Positions 11,138 to 22,185 of a stretch of 64,000 nucleotides of DNA are shown piece by piece. The stretch is from Cliona cf. orientalis. Its lineage: Eukaryota; Porifera; Demospongiae; Clionaida; Clionaidae. Positions within the stretch are counted from its first letter, which is position 1, and every line of letters begins with the position of its first letter. Made by a program: the position numbers and the translations under genes. Below the pieces are notes generated by a model. That model saw only the letters and a program-made list of their open reading frames with translations, was not told the DNA's origin and searched no databases. The DNA is taken from NCBI GenBank assembly GCA_963930775.1, contig OZ005689.1, positions 36,839,351 through 36,903,350 of the forward strand, written 5' to 3'.

Positions 11138-11690
11138 ACAAGTCTACAAGCACAGATACATATACACATACTATGTCACGCTTTTGACTCGCATATTAAC
11201 TCGGGGTGCCTGACTTAAGACGAAACATCTCGACAGGCTGCTGACAACAGACGAAACATCCAGACAGCACAAGACCCGCTCAGGCTTTCACTCAAATTTA
11301 CGAACACAGATACACATACACACACGGCTTTAGATTCACACATTAACTCGGGGTGCCTGACTTAAGACGAAACATCTCGACAGGCTGCTGACAACAGACG
11401 AAACATCCAGACAGCACAAGACCCGCTCAGGCTTTCACTCAAATTTACGAACACAGATACACATACACACACGGCTTTAGATTCACACATTAACTCAGGG
11501 TGCCTGACTTAAGACGAAACATCTCGACAGGCTGCTGACAACAGACGAAACATCCAGACAGCACAAGACCCGCTCAGGCTTTCACTCAAATTTACGAACA
11601 CAGATACACATACACACGGCTTTTCTTTCACATAGCTTACAACAGCAGAAACATCCAGACAGTACAAGAACCACTCAAGGCTCTCTCACT
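11138..11690. repeat. Tandem repeat, 147-bp period
   Basis: The landmark 'gacttaagacgaaacatct' occurs at 11212, 11359 and 11506, exactly 147 bp apart, with near-identical sequence between. Diverged partial units flank the array on both sides, giving about 3.5 units. Each unit holds two related 'gacgaaacat' boxes and an 'acacatacacacac' tract. Confidence 0.9.
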
Positions 11691-12154
11691 CATGACAGCA
11701 CATTATCTGGGGTACCATTTTAATATACTCCAGTGACAAAATACTCAACAGTGATATAGGCATCATTCGTAGCTACAGATCACTTATCTTAGAATAGGAA
11801 CCTCGAATTTATCATGTACTCGGGTGTCACCATCGTTTATAAGGGATCGTGAGCTCGTCTTCTTCAGCCTCTAGTCATCGCTTCCCCAGAAAAATGGCCG
11901 CTCGAATGATCCACTGCGCATGCGTAACAAGCCACGCCCTTGTTTGGAGTGCCCGATCGCGCGTGCGTACTAGAAACGCCCTCTTCCCCAGGCCCTTTCA
12001 GCCAAGCATTCACTTTCCTTGCTATAAAATTTATGATTCCCAGCTAGCTATTATTATAAGTAAGACAAGACAAGACAAGATCAATGGCAATAATAAACTG
12101 GTCATACAATACATAGCTAGCTATATTAATGGCTATAGCTAGCTATAGTGGTGG
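11691..12154. other. Non-coding spacer
   Basis: Contains GC-rich 'ctgcgcatgcg' and 'cacgccc' words near 11910-11950 and a short (AAGAC)n run near 12062-12080. No gene is supported; the open frame at 11849-12142 is unconvincing. Confidence 0.35.
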
Positions 12155-12374
12155 CGAAGACGGTGAACTTGCGCTTGTCCGTCCTCTGCGGTAGTGTAAC
12201 CACAATCCACTCAGCGGTGCTTTCACGGACTCCGTCCTCCTATGAGTCTGATTTACGGCGTCTTCACGGAGTCCGTCTTCCAACAAGTCCGTCTTAGTAC
12301 CGTAAATAAGTCCGTTGATAAAAAAAGACGGAAAGTCGTTTATACCGTCTTTGATGGTCATTTTCCCTGTGAAA
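12155..12374 (-). mobile_element. Solo end of the 7.1-kb-type transposon
   Basis: About ten CCGT/ACGG words are packed into 200 bp, and the segment ends in 'cattttccctgtg', the reverse complement of the left tip at 7107. The start 'agacggtgaacttgcg' resembles the reverse complement of the right end near 9920 ('agacggtgaccttcg'). It looks like an orphan or internally deleted end of the same family. Confidence 0.5.
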
Positions 12375-12600
12375 ACACTGATTAATAACCTTAAAAACGA
12401 AGATCGGGGAGACTGGGAAAGAGACTCATAAACACTACTATCAGTGGAAACACTGGGCTAAACTGGTATATATCACTGCAATCACTGAAAACACCGATAT
12501 CACTGCTTGCACGATAAACACTAGAAAGAGCAGCTACACTAGTGTCACTGAAATCACTGGAAACACCGGTTGGCATCACTGATGTCGACAACACTAGTTA
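12375..12600. repeat. Degenerate CACTG-rich short repeat
   Basis: Words such as 'aaacactg', 'atcactg' and 'aacaccg' recur many times over about 220 bp with irregular spacing of roughly 12-20 bp. The region is non-coding and lies between a transposon end and a hairpin-ended element. Confidence 0.5.
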
Positions 12601-12960
12601 ACCCTCGCCGCAAAGCGTAGGCGGAGGGTTACTGGAATCGTTTGGCGATTTTTGTCCGTCGGTATGTTAAGGGTCTGAGAGCAAGTATGCATCTGAGGAC
12701 TACCATGCATCAAGGAAGAGTGGTCACATTAAGTCCTGCCCAGTGGTATAGTAGTATGCAGCTGTGGTTGCCATTCTATGCCTTGCTGGTCAGTTGTCAA
12801 TGCAGTGACAGTGTAAACAGGAAGTGGCTCTCAAGTGCATAATTACCCCGTGCGCATGCGCAAGCGGTAAAGTAATCGGTCGTGTCGTCGTTGTCGTCGT
12901 TGTCGTTAGCACAAAAATCACCGTATCTCGAGGTCTAGGCACCTGAGCGACTAGTAAGCA
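12601..12960 (-). repeat. Hairpin-ended repeat with (GAC-AAC) tract, copy 1
   Basis: A 12-bp stem lies at 12601-12634 ('aaccctcgcc...ggcggagggtta'). A second hairpin-like block at 12843-12875 ('taccccgtgcgcatgcgc...ggtaa') is followed by 'gtcgtcgttgtcgtcgttgtcg'. Read on the minus strand, the second block matches 34690-34775: GTGCT, a GACAACGAC-type tract, ACCGATT, then the GCGCATGCG hairpin. It may be a Helitron-like or foldback terminus; the family is unknown. Confidence 0.45.
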
Positions 12961-13172
12961 CAATGAATCAGTCGAATTTGGAAAAAAACGGGCTTCAGTG
13001 TGCTTCGAATCGAGGGATATGGTCCACGAGCGTCACAAATAGTGCCTTTTTGTTAGCCTTCGTAACCACGCCTATCAATAGTGCCCACTCAATGCATTAT
13101 ACATGCAGGCCTTGTGCTTTCTGCTCATGCGCATAGCATTGAATATTATGTACTGGTAAAGGTCGTCAATAA

Positions 13173-13648
13173 TGTATGAGCCTACCCGGTACCCCACCGT
13201 CGAAAATAGCAGAGGAGGGGACAAGGATGGCCAGAATGGAGGCGCCAGCCGGCTTCTGATAACAATGATCAGGGGGGAGGGTTGTAAGGCCTCCTGACTC
13301 CACAGACCTACAGGCCCCGGCTGTCCTCTTCTTGGCTAGCGGCCCGCGCAAACCAAGACTAGCTGTCACGTATTGAGTGGCTTAACAGAGAAGGGCAAAA
13401 TGACCGACAACACATATGGCATAGAACACCAACTTAAATACCCCCAAGTCAGGTGACTATCCTGACCAATGAGAGGCTTACACAGAACAGAAAAACCAGC
13501 CAGGGCCCTATACCCAGGCTGGTCAGTCAGTCAATGCACAAATAAATTAGTCACTCAATGCATGAACATATAACAAATTAGTCACTCAATGCATGAATAG
13601 CTAGTAGCTACAAGGAATTGTCTCTTGTATCAGGCTACGGCCTGAACA
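13173..13648 (-). repeat. BEL/Pao 3' LTR
   Basis: 476 bp, nearly identical to 20093-20568. On the element's strand it begins TGTTCAGGCC and ends CTCATACA. The integrase frame runs about 19 bp into it. Confidence 0.95.
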
Positions 13649-14928
13649 TTCTCCCCCCGGCAAGGAAAAGGAATGAAAGCTTGCTCCTTCACTTGTTCCT
13701 CCGCTTGCTCTGCCGGGACAAGCAGTACCAACTTGGTAATTGGTCGCACGTAGACACCTCTGTTAGTTCGAACTGTAACAACTCGAGTCTTGCCATCTCG
13801 TCCAGGATGACAGTGTGCAACAATTGCCACTGGCCAGGTGCGTGTAAATAATTCCTGGTCTTTTACTAACACAACATCGCCTTCCTGGAATGATCTGCTG
13901 GGGAATTTCCACTTGGACCTCTGCTGCAAGGTAATCAGATACTCCTTTGACCATCTTCTCCAAAATTCATGGGACATGCGCCTGCACAGATTCCATCTTT
14001 TGAGGCTAGAGATTTGTACACCTGGAAAGGAATCCAATGGTAAGGACTTCAATGGCCTGCCAATGATGAAGTGTCCCGGCGTGAGGGGTTTTATGCCTTC
14101 TGCAGAATGTGCATCCAGATGGCAGAGTGGCCTGCTGTTAAGAGTAGCTTCCACGTCGCAGATGATGGTATAGAACTCTTCTGTAGTGAGGGTAAGGGGT
14201 CCCAAAATCTTTCGAATGAGTGTTTTGGCGGATTTTACCGCAGCTTCCCAGATGCCTCCATGGTGAGGTGCTCTTCCTGGGGAGAAATGCCAAGTGATTC
14301 TTCTGGCGTTGAGAAAGTTGATGTCTCCTTTGGTCTGCTGGTTCTCCAAAAGTGTGTAAATTTCCTGAAGTTCTCTCTGGGCACCCACAAAGTTGGAGCC
14401 ATTGTCTGTCGAGATGGTGTTGGGGCAACCTCTTCTTGCTACAAATCTGGTGAGGACTGCTATAAACGCCTCGGATGATAAATCGGCTGCTAACTCCAGG
14501 TGTACTGCCTTCGTTGCAAAGCAAACGAACACACATAGATAGGACTTGACGTATATTGGTTTCCGGGTATGTCCTTTTTTTAGGGTCAAAGGACCAGCAA
14601 AGTCAATCCCGACTGATGTAAATGGTGGAGCTGGAGACACACGAGCTGCAGGGAGATCTGACATAAGTTGGTTAGCCGTTTTGGCTTGAGACTTTCTACA
14701 TGTAACACAGTCCCTGGTGATGCTCCTGATAAGCTGTCTTGCTCCAATGACGTAGTATTGCTGGCTGAGAATCCCTAAAAGAGTGGTAGGACCGGAATGC
14801 AGATGAGCTTGATGTAACTTAGTGATCAGTAGCTTGGTATACCGAGATTTCTTGGGAAGTATGACCGGATGTTTCCTTGAGAAGTTGAGATTCGAGTTGC
14901 TGAGGCGTCCTCCTATACTCAGGTGCAT
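13630..14928 (-). pseudogene. pol: BEL/Pao pol, integrase part
   Basis: This is the C-terminal part of pol, separated from RT by the MITE at 14918-15734. An H2C2-type zinc region (HQAHLHSG ... CVTCRK) comes first, then the catalytic core with first D in VGIDFAGP (about residue 106), second D in STDNGSNF (about 172) and E in GGIWEAAVK (about 225). A C-terminal domain with FWRRWSKEYL and FQEGDVVLVKD is typical of Pao-type integrases. The apparent first residues come from the inserted MITE, not from pol. The domain has no internal stop. Confidence 0.9.
13649..13660 (-). other. Polypurine tract
   Basis: On the minus strand the sequence just before the 3' LTR reads CCGGGGGGAGAA, a purine run in the position expected of a plus-strand primer. 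Confidence 0.75.
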
Positions 14929-15734
14929 TAAGGACTGGGACAGCCACTTTGCAGGACATTTTTATGTTATGTTTGAGCTGTCATATCTCCCCACAAGTAT
15001 GTGTGGCTGACATCAAACCTTCACCATGAGTTAGATCAGGGACTCCTCTAACCGCAAACCAACCTCAAGCCACGCCTACCAATTAACCGTACAGTTACGG
15101 CTTCAGCAACACACCCACTAATTGAGCAGAAATCGAGAAAGGCGGTAGAGAAAACCTACTTGGATAGTGACGTTTTTACTCTTAACACGATTGTTACAAT
15201 TGTATTAACTAATTCTGAATCGGCCAGGCTGCCTGAACTAACAAGTAAGATATAATCAATAAAAAAGTCCACTCACGATTGCTGAGACAACAATCTTCTT
15301 GAAATAACTCGAAGGATAAGTAACCAATTCGCTTTGCCATTTCAACATCTCATCTTTGTTATCCAAATTAACTATTAACCTTCGTTTGCCACTGCAGCTG
15401 TCTCTGGCAAGTTTTCCCTACCGCCTCGAGCTGCCTAGACTCTACTGCATGGCTGTATGGCTATGATTGTGGGCGTGTCCATAGATCACATGACAAATCA
15501 ACTTGTGCATCGTGCTATAGTACACCTGGCAAACCTTTACTCAGGAAAGCGAACGGGTCTACAGTGTTTTTGTAAGTTGATCGAACCTTTATTAGACATT
15601 TTCTATCAACAGATAACTCAGTTAGCGAGGGTAGCACAATAGTGTTATCAGGTCCACGTGATTAATTTGAATATGAATAGCTAATTAAGCGCATTGCGCA
15701 TGGCGCGCACGGTCCAGTCCTTAATGCACCCGAG
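14918..15734 (+). mobile_element. 817-bp MITE 'P1', copy a, inside BEL pol
   Basis: Terminal inverted repeats read CTCAGGTGCATTAAGGACTG on the left and the same with one change (CTCGGG) inverted on the right. A TA is duplicated on both sides (14916-14917 and 15735-15736). Removing the insert and one TA brings the RT and integrase frames back together. No transposase lies inside. Related copies are at 23009-24154 and 25035-26214. Confidence 0.9.
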
Positions 15735-17582
15735 TACCCTGATGGTATCCTTATCGTCTAGGAAGGGGTTCAACATGTGAAGTGGGCTTGACTTTGGGAC
15801 AGGTGAGGCTTCTTTCAACAAAATGACTTCTTTAGAAAAATGGAGTGTCTGTACCATCCGGACCAAATGTCTCTCAGCATATCGGAGCTCTGGAACAGTG
15901 AGATGAGTTGAGACTGTCTTTTTCCCAGATGATGCTCTGGAGTTGGCTGAGAAACGGAGTATCCAGGCAACCACACAAATCAACTTTTCATGTTTTGAAT
16001 ACTTCTTCAAAATATCTTCAGGAAATGACTCTCTGATGGTGAGGACTGTTACTTTCAAACCCGGCATAGGAGATGGCAGTTTGGGTAAATGGTCTAGCTT
16101 AGTGATGGGCCATTGATCTGGTGGAAACTTGAGCCATTCAGGGCCATTCCACCAGAGAGATGATTGAACTAGCTCCTCCACAGCGACTCCTCTGGATCCA
16201 AGGTCAGCCGGATTCTGATGTGTTTCAACATGGTGCCAGTGAGTTGATGGTATCTTCTCAATGATGGAGACAACTCTGTTTGCCTCGTACACCTTTAGTC
16301 TGTGGGGAGGTGTCCGAAGCCAAGCCAAGACTATCATAGAATCAGTCCAGGCAAAGACGTTCTGCTTCTCAATTTGCAGAACTTCTTGAGCATTGGCCAA
16401 GAGCTTGCTCAGGAGGAGAGCTCCGCAAAGTTCCAACTTGGGTATGGTGAGTGGAGACAATGGTGCCACTTTGGTCTTGGCTGTGACCAATGCTGTGGTG
16501 GTAGTGGTGTCCTCATACATAGTTCTGATGTAGACCGCACCCGCATAAGCCAAATTGCTGGCATCAGAGAACCCGTGTAGCTGTACACTGCGTCGTTCCT
16601 TGTAGGGTGTGTGGTAAACTCGTGGTATTGGGTGCGAGGTCAACTTGGGAAGTTGTGCTCTCCATGACTTCCAGATGTGGACCAAGTCTTCAGGTAATGT
16701 CTGGTCCCACTCCAGATGTAGCCGCCATATGCTCTGCAGCAGGATCTTGAGCTTGATAGTGACGGGGCTGAACCAACCTAGTACGTCGAACGTCCTGGCT
16801 ACATCAGACAGGACCTGTCTCTTGGTTGGTAAATCCTCATTACAGAGATCTGGAGTAACTACGTGAAGAGTGTCAGTTTGAGTGTTCCAGTGCACTCCCA
16901 GAGCTTTGTGGCAATCATGAGGTGCTGAGATATGTTGCACTGGCTCTTTCTCTTGCAGTTCAAGGGGAATGGTGTCTCTCAGCTCCCTGGAGTTAGTCCT
17001 CCATTTCCTAAGGTGCATCCTTGCTTTTGAAAGCAGCAGGTTGAGAGACTCTCTTATCCTTTGTGCTTCTTGAGGGGTTTTTGCACCTGTCAGACAATCG
17101 TCAACATAGAAGGCTGTTCTGACGACTTCGACTGCCTGAGGGAACTCCTGTTCATAATCGTCTGCCAACTGACGCAACACTTGTGTGGCTAAGAAGGGTG
17201 ATGAGGCCACACCAAACGTAATACGCGTCATCCTCAAATCCTTGTAGGCTCCTTGGTCATCCTGCACAATGTATCTATGCAGATCACGGTCTAGGGGGTC
17301 CAGGGCTACCTCCCTAAACATCTTCCCAAAATCAGAACTCATGCCTACAGTGTGGTTTCGGAACTTTAACAGGACGTTGGTGAGTAGAGCGTACATAGTT
17401 GGACCTGGCAATAGTGCATTGTTCAAAGAAAATCCTGATGAAGTCTTGGCAGAACAGTCAAAAACAATCCGTAGCTTGGTAGACGTACTGCTTGCTTTCA
17501 CTACCCCGTGCATGGGCATGTAGAACAGCTTGCTTTGAGACTTGCCCAAATCCTGCTTGGGGATTTCTTCAGAATGTTGCAT
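15681..17582 (-). pseudogene. pol: BEL/Pao pol, reverse transcriptase and RNase H part
   Basis: Copies the element RNA into DNA and degrades the RNA strand. The N-terminal RT part has RIVFDCSAK and the FYVDD catalytic box (about residues 156-160). RNase H-like sequence follows from HGFSDAS (about 335) through FAWTDSMIVLAWL. The last codons come from MITE P1a. The frame continues upstream into the protease frame without a shift, but a TGA at 17595-17597 interrupts it. Confidence 0.92.
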
Positions 17583-17594
17583 CTCTGAGTATTC

Positions 17595-18540
17595 TCATAT
17601 TGCTTCGGAGAATTCATTCCATTTTCCTTGGCGAGATAAAGATCTCTGGTTCTGTTGATACCGTTTAATGGCTCTCTGCCTGGATTCTCCGAGAGGTGGT
17701 GGTGTTGGATGCATTGGAAGTCTGACCTGGTAACGGCCATCCTCTAGTCTTGAGTGTGTATCCTTGAAGTGATCAAGGGCCATTTGATCTTCCTTAGATA
17801 GTGAGTTGCGAGTACTAGGAGGTTCTTCTGTTTCCCAGAAGGCTTTAAGCAGATCTTGTGTATGGGTGTCCACTGAGGCTCGGCAGCAGATGTGAGCAGT
17901 CACTGCTTGTCCTGGAGTATTACAATAGCCTCCTATGACCCAGCCCAGAGCCGTATTCTGGGCATACAGATTGAAATCCTTAGAGTTCAGGGTACCCTGC
18001 CTCATGAGCTTTGGCATAATGTCTTGTCCCAATAACAAGTCGATGCGACCAGGCAAGTTAAATGAAGGGTCGGCAAGGGTGAGTCCCTGAATGAAATCTG
18101 TGTCCCTGCTGACTTGAATGTCATTGCTGGGTGTGATACCCGTAATACTTGTGACTAGGGCAGGATGGATCTCAATGGGCGACTCCTTGGCATAAGCCAC
18201 CGATTTCAAAGTGAGTGTAGTCTGAAATTGAGAAGTGACTGAAGGTACTTGTCCCAGTCCAGTGACGGCCGTAACAAACGGCGTCTTCTTAGCTTTCAAT
18301 GTAGTGGCAACCCGATTGGTAAGGAAAGAGAGTGTGGATCCTGAATCCAACATAGCCCGGGCTGCACAAGTTCTTCCTCCAGTTTCCAACATGACCTGAC
18401 AAGTCTGAATGACTGCAGTATGATCAGGTATTGCTGCCGTCAGAGCTGTCCCGTTATTGGTAGCTGTTGGCTCTGTAGTAGTGGGCGTCTGCATCTCCGT
18501 CTTATGGAGCATAGTATGATGACGTCTCTGCAGTTTCTCT
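17595..18540 (-). pseudogene. pol: BEL/Pao pol, aspartic protease part
   Basis: Retroviral-type aspartic protease of the kind found in Pao elements. The catalytic motif is MLDSGSTLSFLT (DSG in place of DTG), and a flap-like region leads to IDLLLGQDIMPKL and LGWVIGG. The frame differs from gag by one base, with the change near 18540. It ends at the in-frame TGA at 17595-17597, beyond which RT continues in the same frame. Confidence 0.85.
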
Positions 18541-19927
18541 TGCTGGGACACTCCCGGACACGATGCTCGGAACTCAAACAGTTGAAGCAATGGTTGAGTC
18601 TTTGAACGGTTTGGTATCTTGATGTTGAGTCCTGAGTCCGGAAGTCTTGGCATGACTGTAGTAAATGATTCCCCTTGTGGCAAAGCTTACAAACTGGAGC
18701 AGACTGCTCTCCCACATGCAGGGAGTACTGTGACTTGATCGTCCATTTCTGCTGCACCAGTGGTGGCTTAGATGATGACTTAGAGTGTGACTTGTGCTCA
18801 GACTCCGATGCATTGAGCACTGCAGAGCGTCTGGTGCAAAACTTATCCAGAAGCTCCCATGTAGGGATGCTTCCCCTTTCCTCAGAGTGGAGCATCCATT
18901 CTTGGTAAAACTTGCTTGACATCTTCTCCTCAGCCAATGCTGTGAGGATCTGATCTGCTGTGTTGTCTCCATAATGTAAGATGACACTGCGGAGGTTCCC
19001 CACGTCTGTCTGGAACTGGACCAGGCCCTCATGAGTATAAGGAGTAGTGCTTAACTCCTGGAACTTCTTGATACATTGCTGGAAGACCTTTCTAGGACGG
19101 TTATACATGGCCTCCAGCCGTTCTTCTACTTGGTTGAACTTGTGACCGTTGGTGATGGCTGATCTGACAATTTTAAGCCCTGCTTCATCCTTAAGACTGT
19201 CCAATAAGTAGCTGACCTTCTCGTCATCTGTAACTCGAGGCAGCTTATCCATATAGCCTTGGAATCTCCTCCAGAATGACCTCCATGTCATGAGATCTCC
19301 GTCGTAGGTAGGCAAAGGTAGCTTATGGAGTCTTTTCGCTGAACTGTGATGATCTGAGTCTCCTTCCTTGTTGGTAGAGACATCCATAGACTTAAATTCT
19401 TCAGAGGACAGCATCCGCAACTTAGAGAGCCGCCTCCTGAAGTCTTTGTGGCACTGTCGCAGCTCTGGCAGCTGCTTGCCTCCTGAAGTGAAAGTGCTCA
19501 GTTTGAATGCTTCCAGGTCTTCCTGTAGCTTGGACCAACTAGCATCCAGAGTGCCCTTGAGATTGTCAACATCCATGTCTTCCCAATCTTCGATATCATG
19601 AGACAGGATTTCCATAAGTTGTAGAACTTTCGTTTGCTCTCTCATATGACATAGTGTGATTTGTGCACTCTCAATTAAGCACATAAAGTCTTCATGGTTG
19701 GCTTCTTCCTCCTCCTGCTTCTCTGGATCCATCTCATCAGCATCATCTAGAAATTGCTGGTAACTAAGGAGGTAGGATTCGGTTGATTTCTCCAGTTGTT
19801 CGACTAGACGATCGAGGTGTTGCGATTCCCGTAACTTTGGTTCCACAAGTAGAAGACTATCAATCTGCTTCTGAATCTTTGTGACTTGCCCCTTGTATGG
19901 AGCTCCCTTCCTCTTAAAGTCAGCCAT
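18440..19927 (-). CDS. gag: BEL/Pao gag
   Basis: Structural protein that packages the element RNA. The N-terminus is coiled and charged (MADFKRKGAPYKG, then an acidic EKQEEEEANHED stretch). The central capsid-like region contains LPTYDGDLMTWRSFWRRFQ (about residue 203 on), typical of the DUF1759 gag domain. A CCHC zinc knuckle CFNCLSSEHRVREC lies near residues 444-458. After the knuckle the open frame runs on about 40 residues that do not look like gag, because pol resumes in another frame. The ATG at 19927 follows the leader after the PBS. Confidence 0.9.
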   Translation of the reverse strand: MADFKRKGAPYKGQVTKIQKQIDSLLLVEPKLRESQHLDRLVEQLEKSTESYLLSYQQFLDDADEMDPEKQEEEEANHEDFMCLIESAQITLCHMREQTKVLQLMEILSHDIEDWEDMDVDNLKGTLDASWSKLQEDLEAFKLSTFTSGGKQLPELRQCHKDFRRRLSKLRMLSSEEFKSMDVSTNKEGDSDHHSSAKRLHKLPLPTYDGDLMTWRSFWRRFQGYMDKLPRVTDDEKVSYLLDSLKDEAGLKIVRSAITNGHKFNQVEERLEAMYNRPRKVFQQCIKKFQELSTTPYTHEGLVQFQTDVGNLRSVILHYGDNTADQILTALAEEKMSSKFYQEWMLHSEERGSIPTWELLDKFCTRRSAVLNASESEHKSHSKSSSKPPLVQQKWTIKSQYSLHVGEQSAPVCKLCHKGNHLLQSCQDFRTQDSTSRYQTVQRLNHCFNCLSSEHRVRECPSKRNCRDVIILCSIRRRCRRPLLQSQQLPITGQL

Positions 19928-20072
19928 GCTTAAATTCTTCCAGTGAGTGAGAAGGAGAGTGGAGGTCCGCTTGCTCCGGCAGATCGTTCCTGCGGCTGCT
20001 CTCTTGGCTTCCTACTTCTTTACTTGAGAGGAGAGTTGCTTGAAGAATCCGTAATAAGCTGATATCACTAGG

Positions 20073-20090
20073 ATCCGGCTCGAAGGACCA
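20073..20090 (-). other. tRNA primer-binding site
   Basis: On the minus strand, two bases after the 5' LTR, the sequence reads TGGTCCTTCGAGCCGGAT, the complement of a tRNA 3' end finishing in CCA. Similar primer sites occur in other BEL-type elements. Confidence 0.8.
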
Positions 20091-20092
20091 AA

Positions 20093-20568
20093 TGTATGAG
20101 CCTACCCGGCACCCCACCGTCGAAAATAGCAGAGGAGGGGACAAGGATGGCCAGAATGGAGGCGCCAGCCGGCTTCTGATAACAATGATCAGGGGGGAGG
20201 GTTGTAAGGCCTCCTGACTCCACAGACCTACAGGCCCCAGCTGTCCTCTTCTTGGCTAGCGGCCCGCGCAAACCAAGACTAGCTGTCACGTATTGAGTGG
20301 CTTAACAGAGAAGGGAAAAATGACCGACAACACATATGGCATAGAACACCAGCTTAAATACCCCCAAGTCAGGTGATTATCCTGACCAATGAGAGGCTTA
20401 CACAGAACAGAAAAACCAGCCAGGGCCCTATACCCAGGCTGGTCAGTCAGTCAATGCACAAATAAATTAGTCACTCAATGCATGAACATATAACAAATTA
20501 GTCACTCAATGCATGAATAGCTAGTAGCTACAAGGAATTGTCTCTTGTATTAGGCTACGGCCTGAACA
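20093..20568 (-). repeat. BEL/Pao 5' LTR
   Basis: 476 bp, the promoter-bearing LTR for this minus-strand element. It differs from the 13173 copy at about six sites. Inside, 'tagtcactcaatgcatgaa' repeats about 34 bp apart. Confidence 0.95.
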
Positions 20569-20875
20569 AATAATGCTAGTGGCACTCATTTGGCCTGGTA
20601 GAAGCTATCCGCAGACTGGAATGCAAAGCCCCATCAAATTAGAATGTAAGATACCTACATCTACCTAGTCTAAATCTGGTGCAGTGGTGTTTTAGCTGAT
20701 ATATCACCAAGAGCCCTATATTATACAACCAAGGGCTTATGGGGTCTATAACTAGTATATATAAGCCCTTGATACAACCAAGCAACAACAAAAGTAGATG
20801 TATAGATTGCGCAATGTGCGCGCGGGATATGTGCTCTATAGAGCTCTAAGTAGTCAGAGCGGCATTCAGTTAATA

Positions 20876-21459
20876 TACCGTAAAGTCTCGTTAATAAGCG
20901 CATGCGCTTATCACTCAGTGGTAAGGAAACATGCGCCTATTAGACGATGTGCGCTTAATAGAGAGTGAAGTTTTGCCCCCGCCCACTGCCAGCATGTTTG
21001 AACGCTCAGTCACAAAGCTATATAGCAAGTTATGAACACAGCGATTCTTGGAATAAGCTCCATAATAGTTCATGGGAGTATGATAGGAAGCCATCGCTGG
21101 AAGAAAACCGTGGAAAAAGAGCCGACTTCTCTGGCGAGGCTTGCTTTGAAATCGAGGTCAAGAGTCCGAACCCGTCTATTCTCGTGCCCAGGAGGGGCTG
21201 GGCACGAGACTAGAACCCGTCTCAGTGGAACATCGCAGTGTTGAGTATGGCCGATCTCGTGCAGCTGGCTATCTCAAAATATAGGTTAGTAAAATACTTC
21301 GAGCCATGGAACCCTCTTGATCGAACGTTGAATATTACTTGTCGTCTTTATTGGGCGCATGCACTTATTAGACAATGCACAATAACAGGAAGGAAGCATG
21401 CGCTTATTAAAAATATGCACTTAATAAGCATGTGCGCTTATTAACCAGACTTTATGGTA
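20876..21459. mobile_element. MITE with TACCGTAAAGTCTCG ends
   Basis: The left end TACCGTAAAGTCTCGTTAAT and the inverted right end (attaaccagactttatggta) match with few changes and include the TA target. Subterminal 'gcgcttattaa' words repeat at both ends. No coding capacity is recognised. A fragment of the same family lies near 55638-55700. Confidence 0.8.
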
Positions 21460-21849
21460 GTGACATGGACAGGTGCCTTCCCCTAGCCTATATCATGCAC
21501 TGACTATGAAGAAACTGGAGTACCTCAGGTGCAGGGTATGTATAATAATATTATGGTAGTATGTACCTATATGTAGTTCAATACTCCTGATATTAAGCAG
21601 GCATACACACTGAGATTTGCTAGCTGTAGATCCACATGTGCATGAGTCATGCACGCATGTAGCGGTGAGGGTTTTGCACTCCTGTGCATTCATATCATAT
21701 TACATACTGCAGTTGCCAGAAACATGCTGCACCATTAGAGTTGTGCAGATACAAGACAATTTTCATTACATCAGAATTTCAAGTTGGAATAATAATCTAC
21801 TATCAATGTACGACTTGAAATGCAACACTATGCTACAACTTCTCCCAAG
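21460..21849. other. Intergenic, no supported gene
   Basis: Nothing recognisable. The 3' end holds a possible splice acceptor (cttctcccaagcag) before the next open frame. Confidence 0.35.
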
Positions 21850-22185
21850 CAGAGTGCCACCACTGAGCCTCCAAAGCCTAAGAAGCTAACTTCTGTGACT
21901 CCAGATGAAGCCCACCAGGATGATGAACATGAATCTGTGCATCTAGTTTGTCACCACCGGTTGATGAAAGTACAGGTTTCAAGAAAGAGGACGCGACCTC
22001 GGCTACCACCTTGTTGGAAACTTAGATTCCCTGTCCATCTCCGTAGTACTCTCAAGACACCATCAGAGTCCGGCACTGAAAGTGAAGATGAAGACCCTGT
22101 TACTGAAAGTGAGATTGTTGGAGGTTCTCAGCAGCCTACGCCTATTGCAGGAAGAAGTAGATCCAGGGCAAAACTTAAGATTTAA
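21850..22185 (+). CDS. C-terminal exon or retroelement pol remnant, unknown
   Basis: A possible acceptor leads into an open frame that starts SATTEPPKPKKLTSVTPDEA, has an acidic run SGTESEDEDPVTESE and ends in a basic RSRSRAKLKI. The composition is protein-like. The central third also reads well in another frame (PPVDESTGFKKEDATSATTL), which suggests compensating shifts. The tail recalls the low-complexity C-termini of retroelement integrases. No firm assignment. Confidence 0.3.
   Translation, partial: QSATTEPPKPKKLTSVTPDEAHQDDEHESVHLVCHHRLMKVQVSRKRTRPRLPPCWKLRFPVHLRSTLKTPSESGTESEDEDPVTESEIVGGSQQPTPIAGRSRSRAKLKI

Larger units (their letters stand above)
13173..20568 (-). mobile_element. BEL/Pao LTR retrotransposon
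   Basis: The element is 7.4 kb and lies on the minus strand. It has direct 476-bp LTRs beginning TG and ending CA, and a 5-bp target duplication AATAA (13168-13172 and 20569-20573). In transcription order it has 5' LTR, PBS, gag with a CCHC knuckle, aspartic protease, reverse transcriptase/RNase H, integrase, PPT and 3' LTR. The order and protein types match BEL/Pao. The two LTRs differ at about six positions (about 1.3%), so the insertion is fairly young. A gag-pol frame change, a stop in pol and a MITE inside pol show that it is no longer autonomous. Confidence 0.95.

Noticed and set aside
11138..11690. CRISPR array
   Set aside because: Repeats are 147 bp with no short repeat-unique spacer pattern, and the DNA is eukaryotic.
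13838..14478. Plus-strand frames across the integrase region
   Set aside because: They are the opposite strand of a well-supported integrase.
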